A DNA stretch of 56,191 nucleotides from a virus. Made by a program: the position numbers and the translations under genes. Under the pieces are notes generated by a model. It saw only the letters and a program-made list of their open reading frames with translations. It did no database searches and was not told the origin of the DNA. Where the stretch lies: positions 1-56,191 of IMG/VR virus record IMGVR_UViG_3300027608_000002; one strand, 5' to 3'. Positions within the stretch are counted from its first letter, which is position 1, and every line of letters begins with the position of its first letter. Positions 35,201 to 43,606 of the stretch are shown piece after piece.

Positions 35201-35906
35201 TGCCCATTGCAACGTTCGCAAGGAATTGAGCAACTTGATACGGGTATGCCTGTTCTTGCAAGAACTGGTTGTACAGAGCGGTCTTTCCGGCCTGTTCAGT
35301 CTGTTGACCAAGGGTTCCCGCGCCGATTTGCGCCTGAGATCCCTGTAGCCCCGCCTGTTGGGCGGCAAGGGCTGTTTGACCACGTTGGCCGAGACCTGAC
35401 ATATAATTCTGTGCGGCGTTCTGGAAACCTTGCGATTCCATGCCACCAATCGTCTGACCGAGAGCAAGGTTCTGTTGATTGATCAAGTTCCCCATACCAA
35501 TATTGGCTCGATCGCCGCCGAACGCACCTTGGCCGATCGCGGATCCCTTCATCTGAGCTTGCTGTTGACCCGCAACATTTTGCATCTGATTTCTTGTCGA
35601 GGCGACCGCGCTCTCGAGGTAAGGGTTCATGTAACCCTTTACGCCTTGGCCAAAACCTTCAGTCGTATAACCTTGCTGAACTTGGTTCAAAACAGGTTGC
35701 GCGGCATTGGCATACTGGTTCATGCCAACCTGACCTGTCCTTTGTTGTTCATTCAACGGAGCAACAAATTGTTCCGGAGTTGTGCCGTATTGCTGAAAAG
35801 GCTTTGCGGCAACGCCCTCGGCACGAGTGTTTACGGCATTGTAACGCGCCAAGACTTCGGGAGGAATTGTGGTCGCTGAACTTGTGGTTCCGGTTTTCCC
35901 GCCCAT
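32217..35906 (-). CDS. Multidomain internal virion protein: S74-like chaperone plus lytic transglycosylase, 1229 aa
   Basis: N-terminus (1-240) is Gln/Ala/Gly-rich. An intramolecular-chaperone (peptidase S74-like) domain follows (about 253-320: FFSDERLKDDIEKIGKTFDG...IGLSAQNVEKHHPEAV). GG linkers (FEEGG, ARGGLVGYAAGG, KNGGRAGYATDG) lead to a goose-type/soluble lytic transglycosylase domain (about 545-660) with catalytic Glu in KVYHGESGFNP and SSYGIAQLHYG. The rest is helical and disordered. It probably degrades peptidoglycan locally during DNA entry. S74 domains usually sit at fibre C-termini, so an internal one is unusual. Confidence 0.8.
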   Translation of the reverse strand: MGGKTGTTSSATTIPPEVLARYNAVNTRAEGVAAKPFQQYGTTPEQFVAPLNEQQRTGQVGMNQYANAAQPVLNQVQQGYTTEGFGQGVKGYMNPYLESAVASTRNQMQNVAGQQQAQMKGSAIGQGAFGGDRANIGMGNLINQQNLALGQTIGGMESQGFQNAAQNYMSGLGQRGQTALAAQQAGLQGSQAQIGAGTLGQQTEQAGKTALYNQFLQEQAYPYQVAQFLANVAMGTGALSGSNTTTTQPMPFFSDERLKDDIEKIGKTFDGQDIIKFRYKGEDGPKQIGLSAQNVEKHHPEAVGLAKGYKTVDYDAATKESARRGHFEEGGLVSEGGAVGMQHMGQGFASGGGAYDPYDPYSIYNILSRQQGFFDSGDRSHVPTARGLSGGIGKHGRVPEASLPVGRLMTPDSAPPIPESLLKQGLGTATDFADLATKGKDLYKFYKDLDKKEEARGGLVGYAAGGMPYDLDSDPKKLDIPDDTSKFKMPDQKHLPGAMQDPTMKAIMDMAKLASGFMKNGGRAGYATDGAVDESNPEYWKNYAIESAKRAGHKDPQFAAKVYHGESGFNPLAEGDDKSSYGIAQLHYGNTSKQFSNPGLGDEFTKQTGFDLRDPEVRKNPDVIRASIDWSNNYAAKNGWKPWTVARKLMGEKDLPAKNATPSADVGEGGLNPPKSQSMIDRLAESVGFSKSSAQDVKSKNREGPDSTDLLLSVLGGVGTMASSNSPYLGAALLQGLGGGAKTYAGLRGQSLERGLAQQGIDITGRTQGIQALKYLQDRFEPLMDATGRKIIGYRDLNGGEVSVEEYGRIMSSAANELNLSSSITGLGGAEKTSPSGTTEVGGEGLGGAGKVIEGGGTIDESGLGSVGEKPVAEEKTVDLGEGKIVPLSYLSDPAVIQSTIEKLNRQLGVARGAQADVIKGEIEKLNNVQLQIASVANTIQTVYDPQTGQKIGITGVDYLKGLADAAESGTPGEFTYKGRKVVTGEDPTAKANVDMFNDQLKESNNFVRSWKSDLRPRLISLAGIYQQWKGAGRGSQGFAQLNDFMRNIFGIEGFDAEAAPNFDAAAKDAMLIAITRTNEFAKSAPAAGGEMAMVTVPDPEKNPDALYKNITDAVGYGDLGYKRSSEFIKNKPRDVSVFNMNFGENPENDANLFISNAKKEIKPFAGSNPDVLKSMGLGTPKEPVIQDDNTVAIPPNTPNKEILRIIRETPKGVMVILPDGREIQGAKE

Positions 35907-35907
35907 G

Positions 35908-36420
35908 TTAGTGCTCCGTCAAGTTTTCAGGTTGAGCTTCATCTGCCCATTCACCTGTCTTTTTGCCATAAATCCAATAAGCACCCGACTGTGGGCCAAA
36001 TTGCCGTTCGTAAAGTCTAACCTTGCCTTCAGCCCTATGAGAACTCAAGATCCCAATCACCAATGGCAATTGTAAAACTTCTGCGGCTTGTTTTGCAAAT
36101 TCACAGAGTTTTCTTGCCCGACCACCTTTTGCGCTTCGGTAATCAGGATGAACGAAAATTGCCCGTTCGACAATCGTCAAATCGTCCGAGTACCAAAGAG
36201 ACTCTGTGCGCAACAGGATTGCGGCTTCAAATTGCTCTTCAGGATTGCCAATGATGCCGACAATGCCATGATCCCTTGTCAGCCCCGCCCAAAGCTCGCC
36301 TAAGAGCTTCATAGGATTAGGATTGGTCAACCCGTTCTCTTCGCATGCCGCAGTAGCCAGTTTCATCATCCCATCAATGTCTTCCGGCGTGCCAACACGA
36401 ACGCTGAGTTCTTTTTCCAT
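35908..36420 (-). CDS. GNAT-family N-acetyltransferase, 170 aa
   Basis: GNAT fold: MEKELSVRVGTPEDIDGMMK start, central strand with ERAIFVHPDYRSAKGGRARK (acetyl-CoA loop, about 91-110), then LCEFAKQAAEVLQLPLVIGI. The P-loop is K-G-G-R-A rather than canonical Q/R-x-x-G-x-A. ATG 36420 (AGAGAG upstream) is preferred to TTG 36426. Such genes are common in podovirus late operons; targets unknown, perhaps capsid or host proteins. Confidence 0.8.
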   Translation of the reverse strand: MEKELSVRVGTPEDIDGMMKLATAACEENGLTNPNPMKLLGELWAGLTRDHGIVGIIGNPEEQFEAAILLRTESLWYSDDLTIVERAIFVHPDYRSAKGGRARKLCEFAKQAAEVLQLPLVIGILSSHRAEGKVRLYERQFGPQSGAYWIYGKKTGEWADEAQPENLTEH

Positions 36421-36422
36421 AA

Positions 36423-37211
36423 TCAATCTCTCTTAGGGCCAGGTAACTTTTTCAACGTCTCAATAGTTCTCTTTCGATATTGTTTAACAAAATGATCGAG
36501 AACTTCATGCCCATGATCCATGTCGCCATTGCCAATTTTAACAACATCATCAGGCTTTATAACATATTCTCCACCCGCCGCCACAATCTCTACAGGAGCC
36601 GCCCCGCCGGATGCTCTTGCGCCGTATGGTTTGCCTTCGGCATACGGGCTCGGAGAAGGGTCGTAGGGCTGTTTGTCGTTCTGCATGTAAGGTTGTGAGG
36701 AGAACATCTTTCTGGCGACCTTGAACCCCGCCATTGTGTTGCCTTCGCCCATCGCTGAAATGATATCAGCCGGAATCACATAGGATCCGGAATCAACATT
36801 CATCGGCAAATGATCCGTTCGTCCGGCGACCGGAGAATGAATTGGTCCTTCATGAACTTTATTCATTGGCGAAGTTCCAAAAGTTGGAACAGTTTCTGGA
36901 TAATCAACTTGGCGGGGTTTTGGAAACCCAAAATTTCCACCACCCGCCTTCGCCGTCCGAGCAGAAATTTTAAACGCTTTGGCGGTTGGTGCGCCTTTTG
37001 AATTTGGCTTCCGCATTTTCTCTTTTGAACCGTGGGCAATGCGTTCTCGTTTGGCGTGAATGTTGGCGTACAACCCGCCGCCAATTGCTTTTGTGTTCCG
37101 AGCGGTGTTCAACGCCGCGGCAATGGCCTGATTTTGCGGGTGGCCAGAGTGCATCATCTCCGAAATATTGGAGCTTATGGTCTTTTGGGACGAACCTTTT
37201 GTCAGCGGCAT
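36423..37211 (-). CDS. Virion-associated GG-motif protein with PLTKGSS start, 262 aa
   Basis: ATG 37211 follows TGAGG; the longer frame to 37322 would overlap the 116-aa gene by 104 bp. MPLTKGSSQKTISSNISEMM..GHPQNQAIAAALNTAR is a recurrent phage N-terminus (DUF6496-like). The middle is basic; the C-terminus has RASGGAAPVEIVAAGGEYVI, the GG signature. It probably assembles in the virion. Precise role unknown. Confidence 0.72.
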   Translation of the reverse strand: MPLTKGSSQKTISSNISEMMHSGHPQNQAIAAALNTARNTKAIGGGLYANIHAKRERIAHGSKEKMRKPNSKGAPTAKAFKISARTAKAGGGNFGFPKPRQVDYPETVPTFGTSPMNKVHEGPIHSPVAGRTDHLPMNVDSGSYVIPADIISAMGEGNTMAGFKVARKMFSSQPYMQNDKQPYDPSPSPYAEGKPYGARASGGAAPVEIVAAGGEYVIKPDDVVKIGNGDMDHGHEVLDHFVKQYRKRTIETLKKLPGPKRD

Positions 37212-37218
37212 AACGACC

Positions 37219-37569
37219 TCACGTATAAGTGACAGAAGCAATCTGTCCTGTTCCAGTGGTGATGACAAGGCCGTCTGCAAACGGGACTTGAATTTGAACC
37301 ACGCCAACTGTGTTGGGGACAATGTAAATCCGCAAACCTGTTAGAGAGTTAATATTTGATGAATCGTAGACGGTTCCGGTTGTTGTTCCCGCTACAATAA
37401 CAGAGATATTGGCGAGCCAACCGCTTCCAACTTTAATTTGGTACGTTGTAGCCGCCGCAATTTCTTTTGTGTTGTTTGTTCCCGCAAACTTGGCCAATGC
37501 GCTTGGATATTCGCCAATTGCAATGACGCCGTTTTTCTGGGTGGTGAGGATGTCGTCAAGACTTGCCAT
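37219..37569 (-). CDS. Small beta-rich structural protein, 116 aa
   Basis: MASLDDILTTQKNGVIAIGE, then SGWLANISVIVAGTTTGTVY and PNTVGVVQIQVPFADGLVI: a beta-sandwich-like small protein repeatedly found after gp10-like genes in environmental podoviruses. It may be a tail or decoration component. The start shares a base with the previous stop. Confidence 0.72.
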   Translation of the reverse strand: MASLDDILTTQKNGVIAIGEYPSALAKFAGTNNTKEIAAATTYQIKVGSGWLANISVIVAGTTTGTVYDSSNINSLTGLRIYIVPNTVGVVQIQVPFADGLVITTGTGQIASVTYT

Positions 37570-40169
37570 CAGAATTTCCCATCAAGTTGAGCACGGTAAC
37601 GCAGTGCGCCAATTCGGAAAAATGTTCCGTTCAACGCAACATCATTTGCGTCTGCCGTGGAGCACGAAATACGAAGCAATCGATTACGAATTCTGACGCT
37701 CAAATACTGCGTGGTTGAATTCATTTCGTATGGGCCATATTGGATAGGAGTATCTCCTGGATAATCCGCCCCATAAAACGTTAGATACATGGTCGCAGAG
37801 GTCGCGGAACTCGTCGATTGCTGCGCGGTTGTTTGCCATTTGAAATCAGGCCAAATTTGATCAATGAAAATCAAATTGTCTGCATCGTTCAATTGCATGT
37901 AACCCGTTTCAAATGATGACACCATTGGCGAAAAACCAGCATCGTATCCGATTTCATGTTGCCAGATGTAGCCATCGTTGTCCGCGCCAAGCGGCGACCC
38001 AAGGACGGATTGATCGCACCAAGCGGCACGATCCAACAAACCGTAATCCCATGCTTGGGTGAGGGTGTTATATTTAACGTATGAATCGTTATACGTTGAA
38101 TTCGTTGATGGGTAATACCACATCACTTCGTCAAAAATAGAATTTGTAGCGCATTGGATCAGGTCGCTATAAGGATAGCCATTCGGGTCCAAACTGGTGT
38201 TCAAATTTTGAAACACTTGATCCCAAACAGGACAAGCCATGTCTTGTGGACCACCTTCGGACAAAACGTTGAATCCTCCAGGAGACATCCAATATGTTGC
38301 TCTCCCAAGAATGCCAACTGCCTTTTGCGCAAGCAATCCAACACCGTCCGCGAGCTTGTTGAACCCGAACACATTTGGGTAGCCAATGTATTGCATCGCC
38401 CAAAGAGCAAGATCGGTCCAAATCAAAGCCTGTTGGGAAGCCTGAATTCCGCCAACAATTTTGCTTCCTTCCGCAAGCCGGAAAGAACCAGCTTGGTTGT
38501 TCGCGGAGGCTTGCCAAACGGTTGCGTCTCCAACCTCCGACCAACGGATCAACAGCGGATCTTGAATGCCTGTCACGGTTGAACCGTAGGCTACGACTTG
38601 CCTCGAAGGCATTGCGATGAAATGACCTGTGTTCGCGGTCGGAGCAGTTTCCAACAAAAACATGGTTGTTGTTTTTGAAGATGGAGACCAATAATAAATT
38701 TCACCGTTTTGAACGTTTGCGGTAAGAATTTCGCCAAAATTGTTAATCGTCCAATTGGTGGTCGTTATTGTTGGAGCAGTCGGATAGCCAATTGGAATAC
38801 CCGCTCCATATCCCCCTGCGCCGTATCCGCCGCCTCCGTAACCTAAAGGAGCAAAGGCGGACGGAATGTTGTAATAATAAGTAAATTGCGCACTGCCCAA
38901 ATTCATAAAAAATGAAGTGCTGCTTGTCGCGGCAGACGAGGCGGTTATTTGATATTGGGTCGAGCTGATATATGTCGTAAAATAATTTCCAAAAATCGTT
39001 ACACCCGCAGAAGTCGTGGACGTGAGAAACGCTGCCGTAAAACCATCCTGATATGGATGGTTTGTCTGAGTAACGGTAATAGTTGAAAATCCATTAGAAA
39101 CAGTAAACTCAGGAATTGTTGAAATGCTTGTCGTTGACGTTGCAACAATCCCGACATCAATCGTATAAACGTTGAAATACAAACTTGAAGTATAATTTTG
39201 AATTGAATAAACCCCGCTCACAATCAAATTTGATATGCTGATTGGCGTTTTAATAAAAACAGAAAACCCTGTTCGCAATTGGTTTGGGGCATAAACCGTG
39301 CCCGTCCCTGTCGATGTCGTGTTGACAAGGGTTAGGGTTCCGCTCGCAAAGGTCGTTGTCGAAATATTGAATGTTGTGGCAGTCAAAGGTTGAGCGTAAT
39401 AAGTTGTTCCCGCAGTGACTCCTGTGGGGAGCGACGTGCCATAAAACACCACGTTTGTGTCGAGGGTTGGCGCAACAGCAGCTGTGACCACGGTCGGCGA
39501 CCCATTGGTAAATGAAACAGACTGAACTCCCAACCCAGTGTCGTAAATGGTGACAGTTGATGATCCGCTCGTGGTCGAGGCAAGCGGAACGGTCACCGTA
39601 TGAACGCCGCTTCCTGCCGTGGTTGTTGCGATGCCAGTCCCGCCAACCGTAGTTGACACGCCAAAAGTGTTCGCTGTTGGCGTTGGAGAGGTTGACGCAA
39701 CATAATAAACTGTATCCACAGCAAGCGGAGAGGGCAAAGTGCCTGTTGTGGAAAATACAATCGGGGTTCCTGGAGGGTAGGAGCTTCCTGTCGCAGTCAC
39801 GACTGCAGGAGTCGCGTTTGTTATTGTTACGGTGTATGTGCTTTTTGGAGAATCAGAAGTTATTTTCTGAGGAGTGATAACGTTTTCGTTTCTGCTCACT
39901 TCATCAATAACCGAAATACTTTCCTCTGCCCCAACAGCAAGAGCCGCATCCCCGACCAAATTTTGCCAAGGATGAATGTCCGTAATAGTGCTTGAAATTG
40001 GACCCTGAGTCGCCCAATCAACCCAACCGCCCATTTTCTGAACAAGGCCCATGCCTGATCTGTCAGGCACAAAACGAATAAGCTGAGACTCCGAAAACGC
40101 CGCCTCGTTCAAAGCAGGTGTTTTGTTGGTATCAATACCAGGTATCAGCTTCATCGTTGCGTGAGGCAT
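37569..40169 (-). CDS. P22 gp10-like packaged-DNA stabilisation/tail protein with inserted repeat region, 866 aa
   Basis: N-terminal LIPGIDTNKTPALNEAAFSE..LIRFVPDRSGMG and C-terminal ending IRNRLLRISCSTADAND..GALRYRAQLDGKF frame a beta-propeller-type tail-hub protein as in P22 gp10. A Thr/Ser-rich repeat region (about 110-440) with TNGSPTVVTA and TPTANTFGVSTT motifs is inserted and may form surface domains. Such inserts can evolve fast and contact receptors. Synteny with the adaptor upstream supports the call. Confidence 0.78.
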   Translation of the reverse strand: MPHATMKLIPGIDTNKTPALNEAAFSESQLIRFVPDRSGMGLVQKMGGWVDWATQGPISSTITDIHPWQNLVGDAALAVGAEESISVIDEVSRNENVITPQKITSDSPKSTYTVTITNATPAVVTATGSSYPPGTPIVFSTTGTLPSPLAVDTVYYVASTSPTPTANTFGVSTTVGGTGIATTTAGSGVHTVTVPLASTTSGSSTVTIYDTGLGVQSVSFTNGSPTVVTAAVAPTLDTNVVFYGTSLPTGVTAGTTYYAQPLTATTFNISTTTFASGTLTLVNTTSTGTGTVYAPNQLRTGFSVFIKTPISISNLIVSGVYSIQNYTSSLYFNVYTIDVGIVATSTTSISTIPEFTVSNGFSTITVTQTNHPYQDGFTAAFLTSTTSAGVTIFGNYFTTYISSTQYQITASSAATSSTSFFMNLGSAQFTYYYNIPSAFAPLGYGGGGYGAGGYGAGIPIGYPTAPTITTTNWTINNFGEILTANVQNGEIYYWSPSSKTTTMFLLETAPTANTGHFIAMPSRQVVAYGSTVTGIQDPLLIRWSEVGDATVWQASANNQAGSFRLAEGSKIVGGIQASQQALIWTDLALWAMQYIGYPNVFGFNKLADGVGLLAQKAVGILGRATYWMSPGGFNVLSEGGPQDMACPVWDQVFQNLNTSLDPNGYPYSDLIQCATNSIFDEVMWYYPSTNSTYNDSYVKYNTLTQAWDYGLLDRAAWCDQSVLGSPLGADNDGYIWQHEIGYDAGFSPMVSSFETGYMQLNDADNLIFIDQIWPDFKWQTTAQQSTSSATSATMYLTFYGADYPGDTPIQYGPYEMNSTTQYLSVRIRNRLLRISCSTADANDVALNGTFFRIGALRYRAQLDGKF

Positions 40170-40175
40170 GGGAGG

Positions 40176-40892
40176 TTACCTCGTTGGTGAAGCGACAGGG
40201 GATGGCGAATAGGCTGTCCAAGCTGCCGCCTCGAACTTCTTGCGGTTTTCTTCGACCAATGCACTTGCCTTGAGGGCTTGATATTGGCTTTCGTAGCTTT
40301 GCGCCATCTGAGGGTCGTCGGACTGACGACCAAAATTGCGTTGATATGCAGAAATGTAAATCATTGAAGCCATGATGAACAAATCCGGCAGATAAACGCT
40401 GATGAACGTTGTGGTGTTTGCGGCAGATAAAGGCGTCGATCGAACTGTTCCAGTCAACCGAACTGAGTATGTTGAGTTGGGCGTTGGGCCAACAATGATA
40501 TTTTGCGACGTTTTTCCTGTCGTTGCAGAATCCCCGCCGAAAACCGCAAAGTATTTCGGCAAACCTGTCGTTGAGCCGCCGCCATAAACGTTTTGAATAT
40601 ATTCTTTCCCAATCGCCAAAAGCGGAGTTGAGTTACCTGATCCGTCAATAACCTCAAACGTCTGCAAAGAAACAAACGACGATGTTGGAATCGTCAGCGT
40701 ATTATTGCTGGAAGTGAACGAATAAGACGAATCGCTGATTTGCGTCGAAAGAAAATCTAAATCGCGTTGCATTCGCAATTCAGCGTAATCAATCATGCTT
40801 GGGACGATGGTGAGGTAATTCACGTCAGTTTCTTGCACAACCGCCATCGTGGCGATTTGTTCAACGTAGGTTGCGTATGTTAATCCGACCAT
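40176..40892 (-). CDS. Head-tail adaptor-like protein A, 238 aa
   Basis: MVGLTYATYVEQIATMAVVQ..FLTIVPSMIDYAELRMQRDLD is typical of podovirus adaptor proteins that plug the portal. A C-terminal helical section (MASMIYISAYQRNFG...YESQYQALKASALVEE) follows. A second adaptor-like protein lies at 48260-48979, so their division of labour is open. Adjacent to gp10-like gene. Confidence 0.75.
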   Translation of the reverse strand: MVGLTYATYVEQIATMAVVQETDVNYLTIVPSMIDYAELRMQRDLDFLSTQISDSSYSFTSSNNTLTIPTSSFVSLQTFEVIDGSGNSTPLLAIGKEYIQNVYGGGSTTGLPKYFAVFGGDSATTGKTSQNIIVGPTPNSTYSVRLTGTVRSTPLSAANTTTFISVYLPDLFIMASMIYISAYQRNFGRQSDDPQMAQSYESQYQALKASALVEENRKKFEAAAWTAYSPSPVASPTR

Positions 40893-40893
40893 G

Positions 40894-41406
40894 TCACCCT
40901 ACCATTGAAGTCGATGCCGATTTAACTTCTGCAACTCTCCGGCCCCACCCCTTGCCGAACGTTTCCCAAGTCGGAAGACTCTGCAAAAACTGCAATCTAT
41001 TATCGTTGATTTTTTGCAATAAGGAAAGGGGATCTTGTGAATTAACTAAAGAGAGGGTCGCAGGTCCGATAACCCCATCAGCATTAGCACCACAAGCTGT
41101 CTGAAGATACTTGCTGGCACGAGCAGGACCACTATTAATAGCAAGATCAAAAACAGAAAAGTCCACCCCAAACGGGAGGTCGTCGCAGCGGCACTTGTCC
41201 CAGTACCGCGCTTTGTAGAGGGGAGCGACGTCTGCAATTTTGAGGGCTTTGATGTCATCTTTTGTTACCTCATGGCCTACCCACTCTTCCCAAACCTTTT
41301 TTGTGCAGCCAAGGTTCGTGGCTCCACCAGGATCTTTTGGGTGATCGACGTACCCGCCTTCATGTTTCAAAACGAGAGCTAAACACTGTTCAAAATTGCC
41401 CTTCAT
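40894..41406 (-). CDS. GH108 endolysin (N-acetylmuramidase), 170 aa
   Basis: KHEGGYVDHPKDPGGATNLG (14-33) is the glycosyl hydrolase 108 signature with catalytic E16. The C-terminal PG_binding_3-type part includes FDLAINSGPARASKYLQTAC and GPATL. No signal peptide, so it needs the adjacent holin. ATG 41406 follows AAGGAG. Last gene of the lysis cassette. Confidence 0.93.
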   Translation of the reverse strand: MKGNFEQCLALVLKHEGGYVDHPKDPGGATNLGCTKKVWEEWVGHEVTKDDIKALKIADVAPLYKARYWDKCRCDDLPFGVDFSVFDLAINSGPARASKYLQTACGANADGVIGPATLSLVNSQDPLSLLQKINDNRLQFLQSLPTWETFGKGWGRRVAEVKSASTSMVG

Positions 41407-41409
41407 GGC

Positions 41410-41937
41410 TCACTCCTTGGGTGTTGAATTGTAAATCATCTGGTCTTTTTTCTGCGAGCCAGACGACGATCCGAAATAGAAAGCAATGATCCCGCCCCAT
41501 GCCGTTTGCAACGCGCCAAGAAGCAGAAGCAATGCCTCGTTGCCGGAAGTTGGTAACCCATAAACAAGCATATAAATCAGGATGGCAAAAAACCCAAATG
41601 TTACGCTTATTGCCAATGCTCGAGGAATCCAGTCTTTGACTTCTTTTTGCATCTCCCGAGCAGACTTGCGATCGTCCACCGCAAGTGCCTCGAGATCAAT
41701 GTCAAGTTTTTTCATTTGAACTTTGAAATCAGCATCAATCTTTTTGACCGTTGCAAGCTGCTCAGGAGATGCAGTGCGGAGGGCTGCTTGCAAATCATCC
41801 TCGGAGCCTTCCTCGTTGCCAAGCAATGCCAGAGACAATGCCTTCGTCGCCATCCCCGCCAATGGGCCACCCAAGGCCGTTGCGATGCTTGGAGCGACCG
41901 ACCCAAGCAATGGGCCAAATGTTTTAAGCAGATCCAT
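41410..41937 (-). CDS. 3-TM holin (GTA/HP1-type), 175 aa
   Basis: C-terminal membrane segments ALAISVTFGFFAILIYMLVY and EALLLLLGALQTAWGGIIAF follow a charged helix (EQLATVKKIDADFKVQMKKL), the pattern of the 'holin of 3 TMs' family; the hydrophobic N-terminal third (SIATALGGPLAGMATKALSL) may be the extra segment. Placed directly before the endolysin and overlapping the 2-TM protein by 14 bp. Forms the lesion releasing endolysin. Confidence 0.84.
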   Translation of the reverse strand: MDLLKTFGPLLGSVAPSIATALGGPLAGMATKALSLALLGNEEGSEDDLQAALRTASPEQLATVKKIDADFKVQMKKLDIDLEALAVDDRKSAREMQKEVKDWIPRALAISVTFGFFAILIYMLVYGLPTSGNEALLLLLGALQTAWGGIIAFYFGSSSGSQKKDQMIYNSTPKE

Positions 41938-42181
41938 CGTCCTTACCTCCTGTAGATTTAGAACCCAACATGATACCCGACAACGTCCCTGTCAGAAACG
42001 TAGCGATTGGAGCAATTAATTTGAAGAACTCTTGATCATTCGGTGCTTGTCCATCAATTGGTTGCACGACAAATATCAGGCTGTACAGCACCGCAAATAC
42101 AGTCCCCGTTAACGTCAGGCATAGGCTGATGCCAATGATAAACTGGAGCAGGGCATGAAGTTCGTCTTCCTTGATCCTCAT
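41924..42181 (-). CDS. 2-TM lysis-cassette protein (holin/antiholin candidate), 85 aa
   Basis: ATG 42181 overlaps the lipoprotein stop (ATGA); longer frame rejected. Two hydrophobic segments: LLQFIIGISLCLTLTGTVFA.. (about 13-38) and FKLIAPIATFLTGTLSGIML (about 54-73). Short acidic tail. With a separate 3-TM holin next door, it may be an antiholin or second holin. Confidence 0.72.
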   Translation of the reverse strand: MRIKEDELHALLQFIIGISLCLTLTGTVFAVLYSLIFVVQPIDGQAPNDQEFFKLIAPIATFLTGTLSGIMLGSKSTGGKDDGSA

Positions 42182-42366
42182 CGCGCTACGGCTCCGCATG
42201 GATTTTGTTTGAGAGTGTCTGCGGAACAGGTTCCAGAGGCGGTGCAGATGGGCGGGTTGCACTCCGGCGCGTCCCAGTTCTTAGGGTCTTGGCATGGATA
42301 GCGATAACGGTCTTCGCACCCTGACAGAACCAAAAATATTGTTGCAGCCACCAACAGATGCTTCAT
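42178..42366 (-). CDS. Small lipoprotein, putative o-spanin (Rz1-like), 62 aa
   Basis: MKHLLVAATIFLVLSGCEDR is a lipoprotein signal with lipobox LSGC (Cys17). The mature part is short, Cys/Pro-rich (YPCQDPKNWDAPECNPP). First gene of the lysis cassette. An Rz1-type outer-membrane spanin is likely; the matching inner spanin could be the TM/coiled-coil protein at 43607-43846. Confidence 0.68.
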   Translation of the reverse strand: MKHLLVAATIFLVLSGCEDRYRYPCQDPKNWDAPECNPPICTASGTCSADTLKQNPCGAVAR

Positions 42367-42401
42367 TTGTGCGCACTCGCTAGCAGCGTAAAAGGATCCA
42401 T
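42363..42401 (-). other. 12-codon open frame before the lipoprotein gene (leader peptide or relic)
   Basis: ATG 42401 opens MDPFTLLASAHK and stops with an ATGA overlap on the lipoprotein start. MDP(F/I)xLL-A-A starts are familiar from longer phage proteins of lysis regions, so this may be a truncated remnant or a coupling leader. The 72-bp gap holds nothing else I can identify. Confidence 0.35.
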
Positions 42402-42438
42402 TTATGAACTTTTCTGGGCTTTGTCGGCTTCCATAATG

Positions 42439-43605
42439 TTACTCGTACATTATGTTGATTGAACCAGCGTCAAAGGTGTCAGTGCCGTTGACTGTGGTGA
42501 TGCGGACTTGAGTAAGGGTATCGGTTAAAACTTTTGCGCCGCCTGTTACAAGAGTAAGTGGGTTACCAGTTGTGCCACCGACAAAAGAACATATCCAAGT
42601 GTTTGAACCAAAATAAGATATAATGGCTTGACCATATAAAACATTTGTTGCGGCGTTTGTGTATATGCTAAATCCTGTAGAAATAGCAGACCCGCCCGCA
42701 CCAGTATGGATTTGAGCAGAATCTCCAGTATACCCCGTTGCTTCAATACCACCCGCATCACCAAGTTGGATCATTGGCAATGATGAGCCGTTAGTTGATA
42801 CTCCATTGAGCATTACCGTAATACGCTTTACCCAAGACGGTATGCCCGTAAAATCAACAGTAGTTCCAGACGTAGACGCCTGAGCTGTAGCAGACGTAAT
42901 AGTTCCACCTTGAATGGTTTTATTGGTCAGCGTCTGAGTAGCAGCAAGAGTTGCAACCGTGTCTGTCGCAGCAGGGAATGTAATTGTATTGGTCCCCGCT
43001 ACAGCAGGAGCCGCAATCGTGAGAGTCCCAGATGTAGAGCCATTCAATGCTGTTGTGCTATCGAATGTTACCGCCCCATTGAATGTTGCCGCTCCATTGA
43101 ATGTTGCCGCCCCAACTACTGTTAATGTTCCATCAATTGTATCAAGTTGGGTTAATAAATTTGTGTCAGAATATTCTACTTTTGTTCCATCATAAAAGAT
43201 AATAGCTTGTTTTTCAGGTTTAATTATAACTCCAGTCCCGCTCGCTGGTTTCACAGTCAAAGTGTAAATTCCGGCTTGGGCGGTTGTTATGTCATTGATA
43301 ATAACCCAAGAACCTCCCATTGACCCAGAGCCAGTGATGTTTGCAGGGAGAGTTATTATTGCGTTCGCTACTAAATTTCCAGTTGCTGTAACAACAAGCT
43401 GTTGTGCCGAATACCAATAAACGCTTGAAACCACCGCAGTCGCGCTTGTCAAAGCAACAGTTGTTCCAGTCCCAATAGAAATCGGGAAAGAGGATCCTGC
43501 CAATTGGTCCAATTCAGTCCAGTTCGCATTAAGCGGAACGTTCCAATTTACGTCGTTCAAAGCAGGAAGCTGAATGTTTTTGTTTGAGGTGTATGTAATG
43601 GCCAT
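42439..43605 (-). CDS. Tail fibre/appendage protein, 388 aa
   Basis: ATG 43605 follows AAGGTGGATAAATAAC; the longer frame overlaps the upstream gene. MAITYTSNKNIQLPALNDVN..PLNANWTELDQ is a typical fibre N-terminus. Middle contains alternating TFNGAATFNGAVTF and AATDTVATLAATQTLTNKTI repeats, then a beta-rich C-terminal domain (about 250-388), probably receptor-facing. Confidence 0.78.
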   Translation of the reverse strand: MAITYTSNKNIQLPALNDVNWNVPLNANWTELDQLAGSSFPISIGTGTTVALTSATAVVSSVYWYSAQQLVVTATGNLVANAIITLPANITGSGSMGGSWVIINDITTAQAGIYTLTVKPASGTGVIIKPEKQAIIFYDGTKVEYSDTNLLTQLDTIDGTLTVVGAATFNGAATFNGAVTFDSTTALNGSTSGTLTIAAPAVAGTNTITFPAATDTVATLAATQTLTNKTIQGGTITSATAQASTSGTTVDFTGIPSWVKRITVMLNGVSTNGSSLPMIQLGDAGGIEATGYTGDSAQIHTGAGGSAISTGFSIYTNAATNVLYGQAIISYFGSNTWICSFVGGTTGNPLTLVTGGAKVLTDTLTQVRITTVNGTDTFDAGSINIMYE

Positions 43606-43606
43606 G

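Noticed and set aside
43021-43134. Tandem DNA repeats in a fibre gene as a regulatory array
   Set aside because: They encode the repeated TFNGAA fibre-shaft motif and are explained by the protein.
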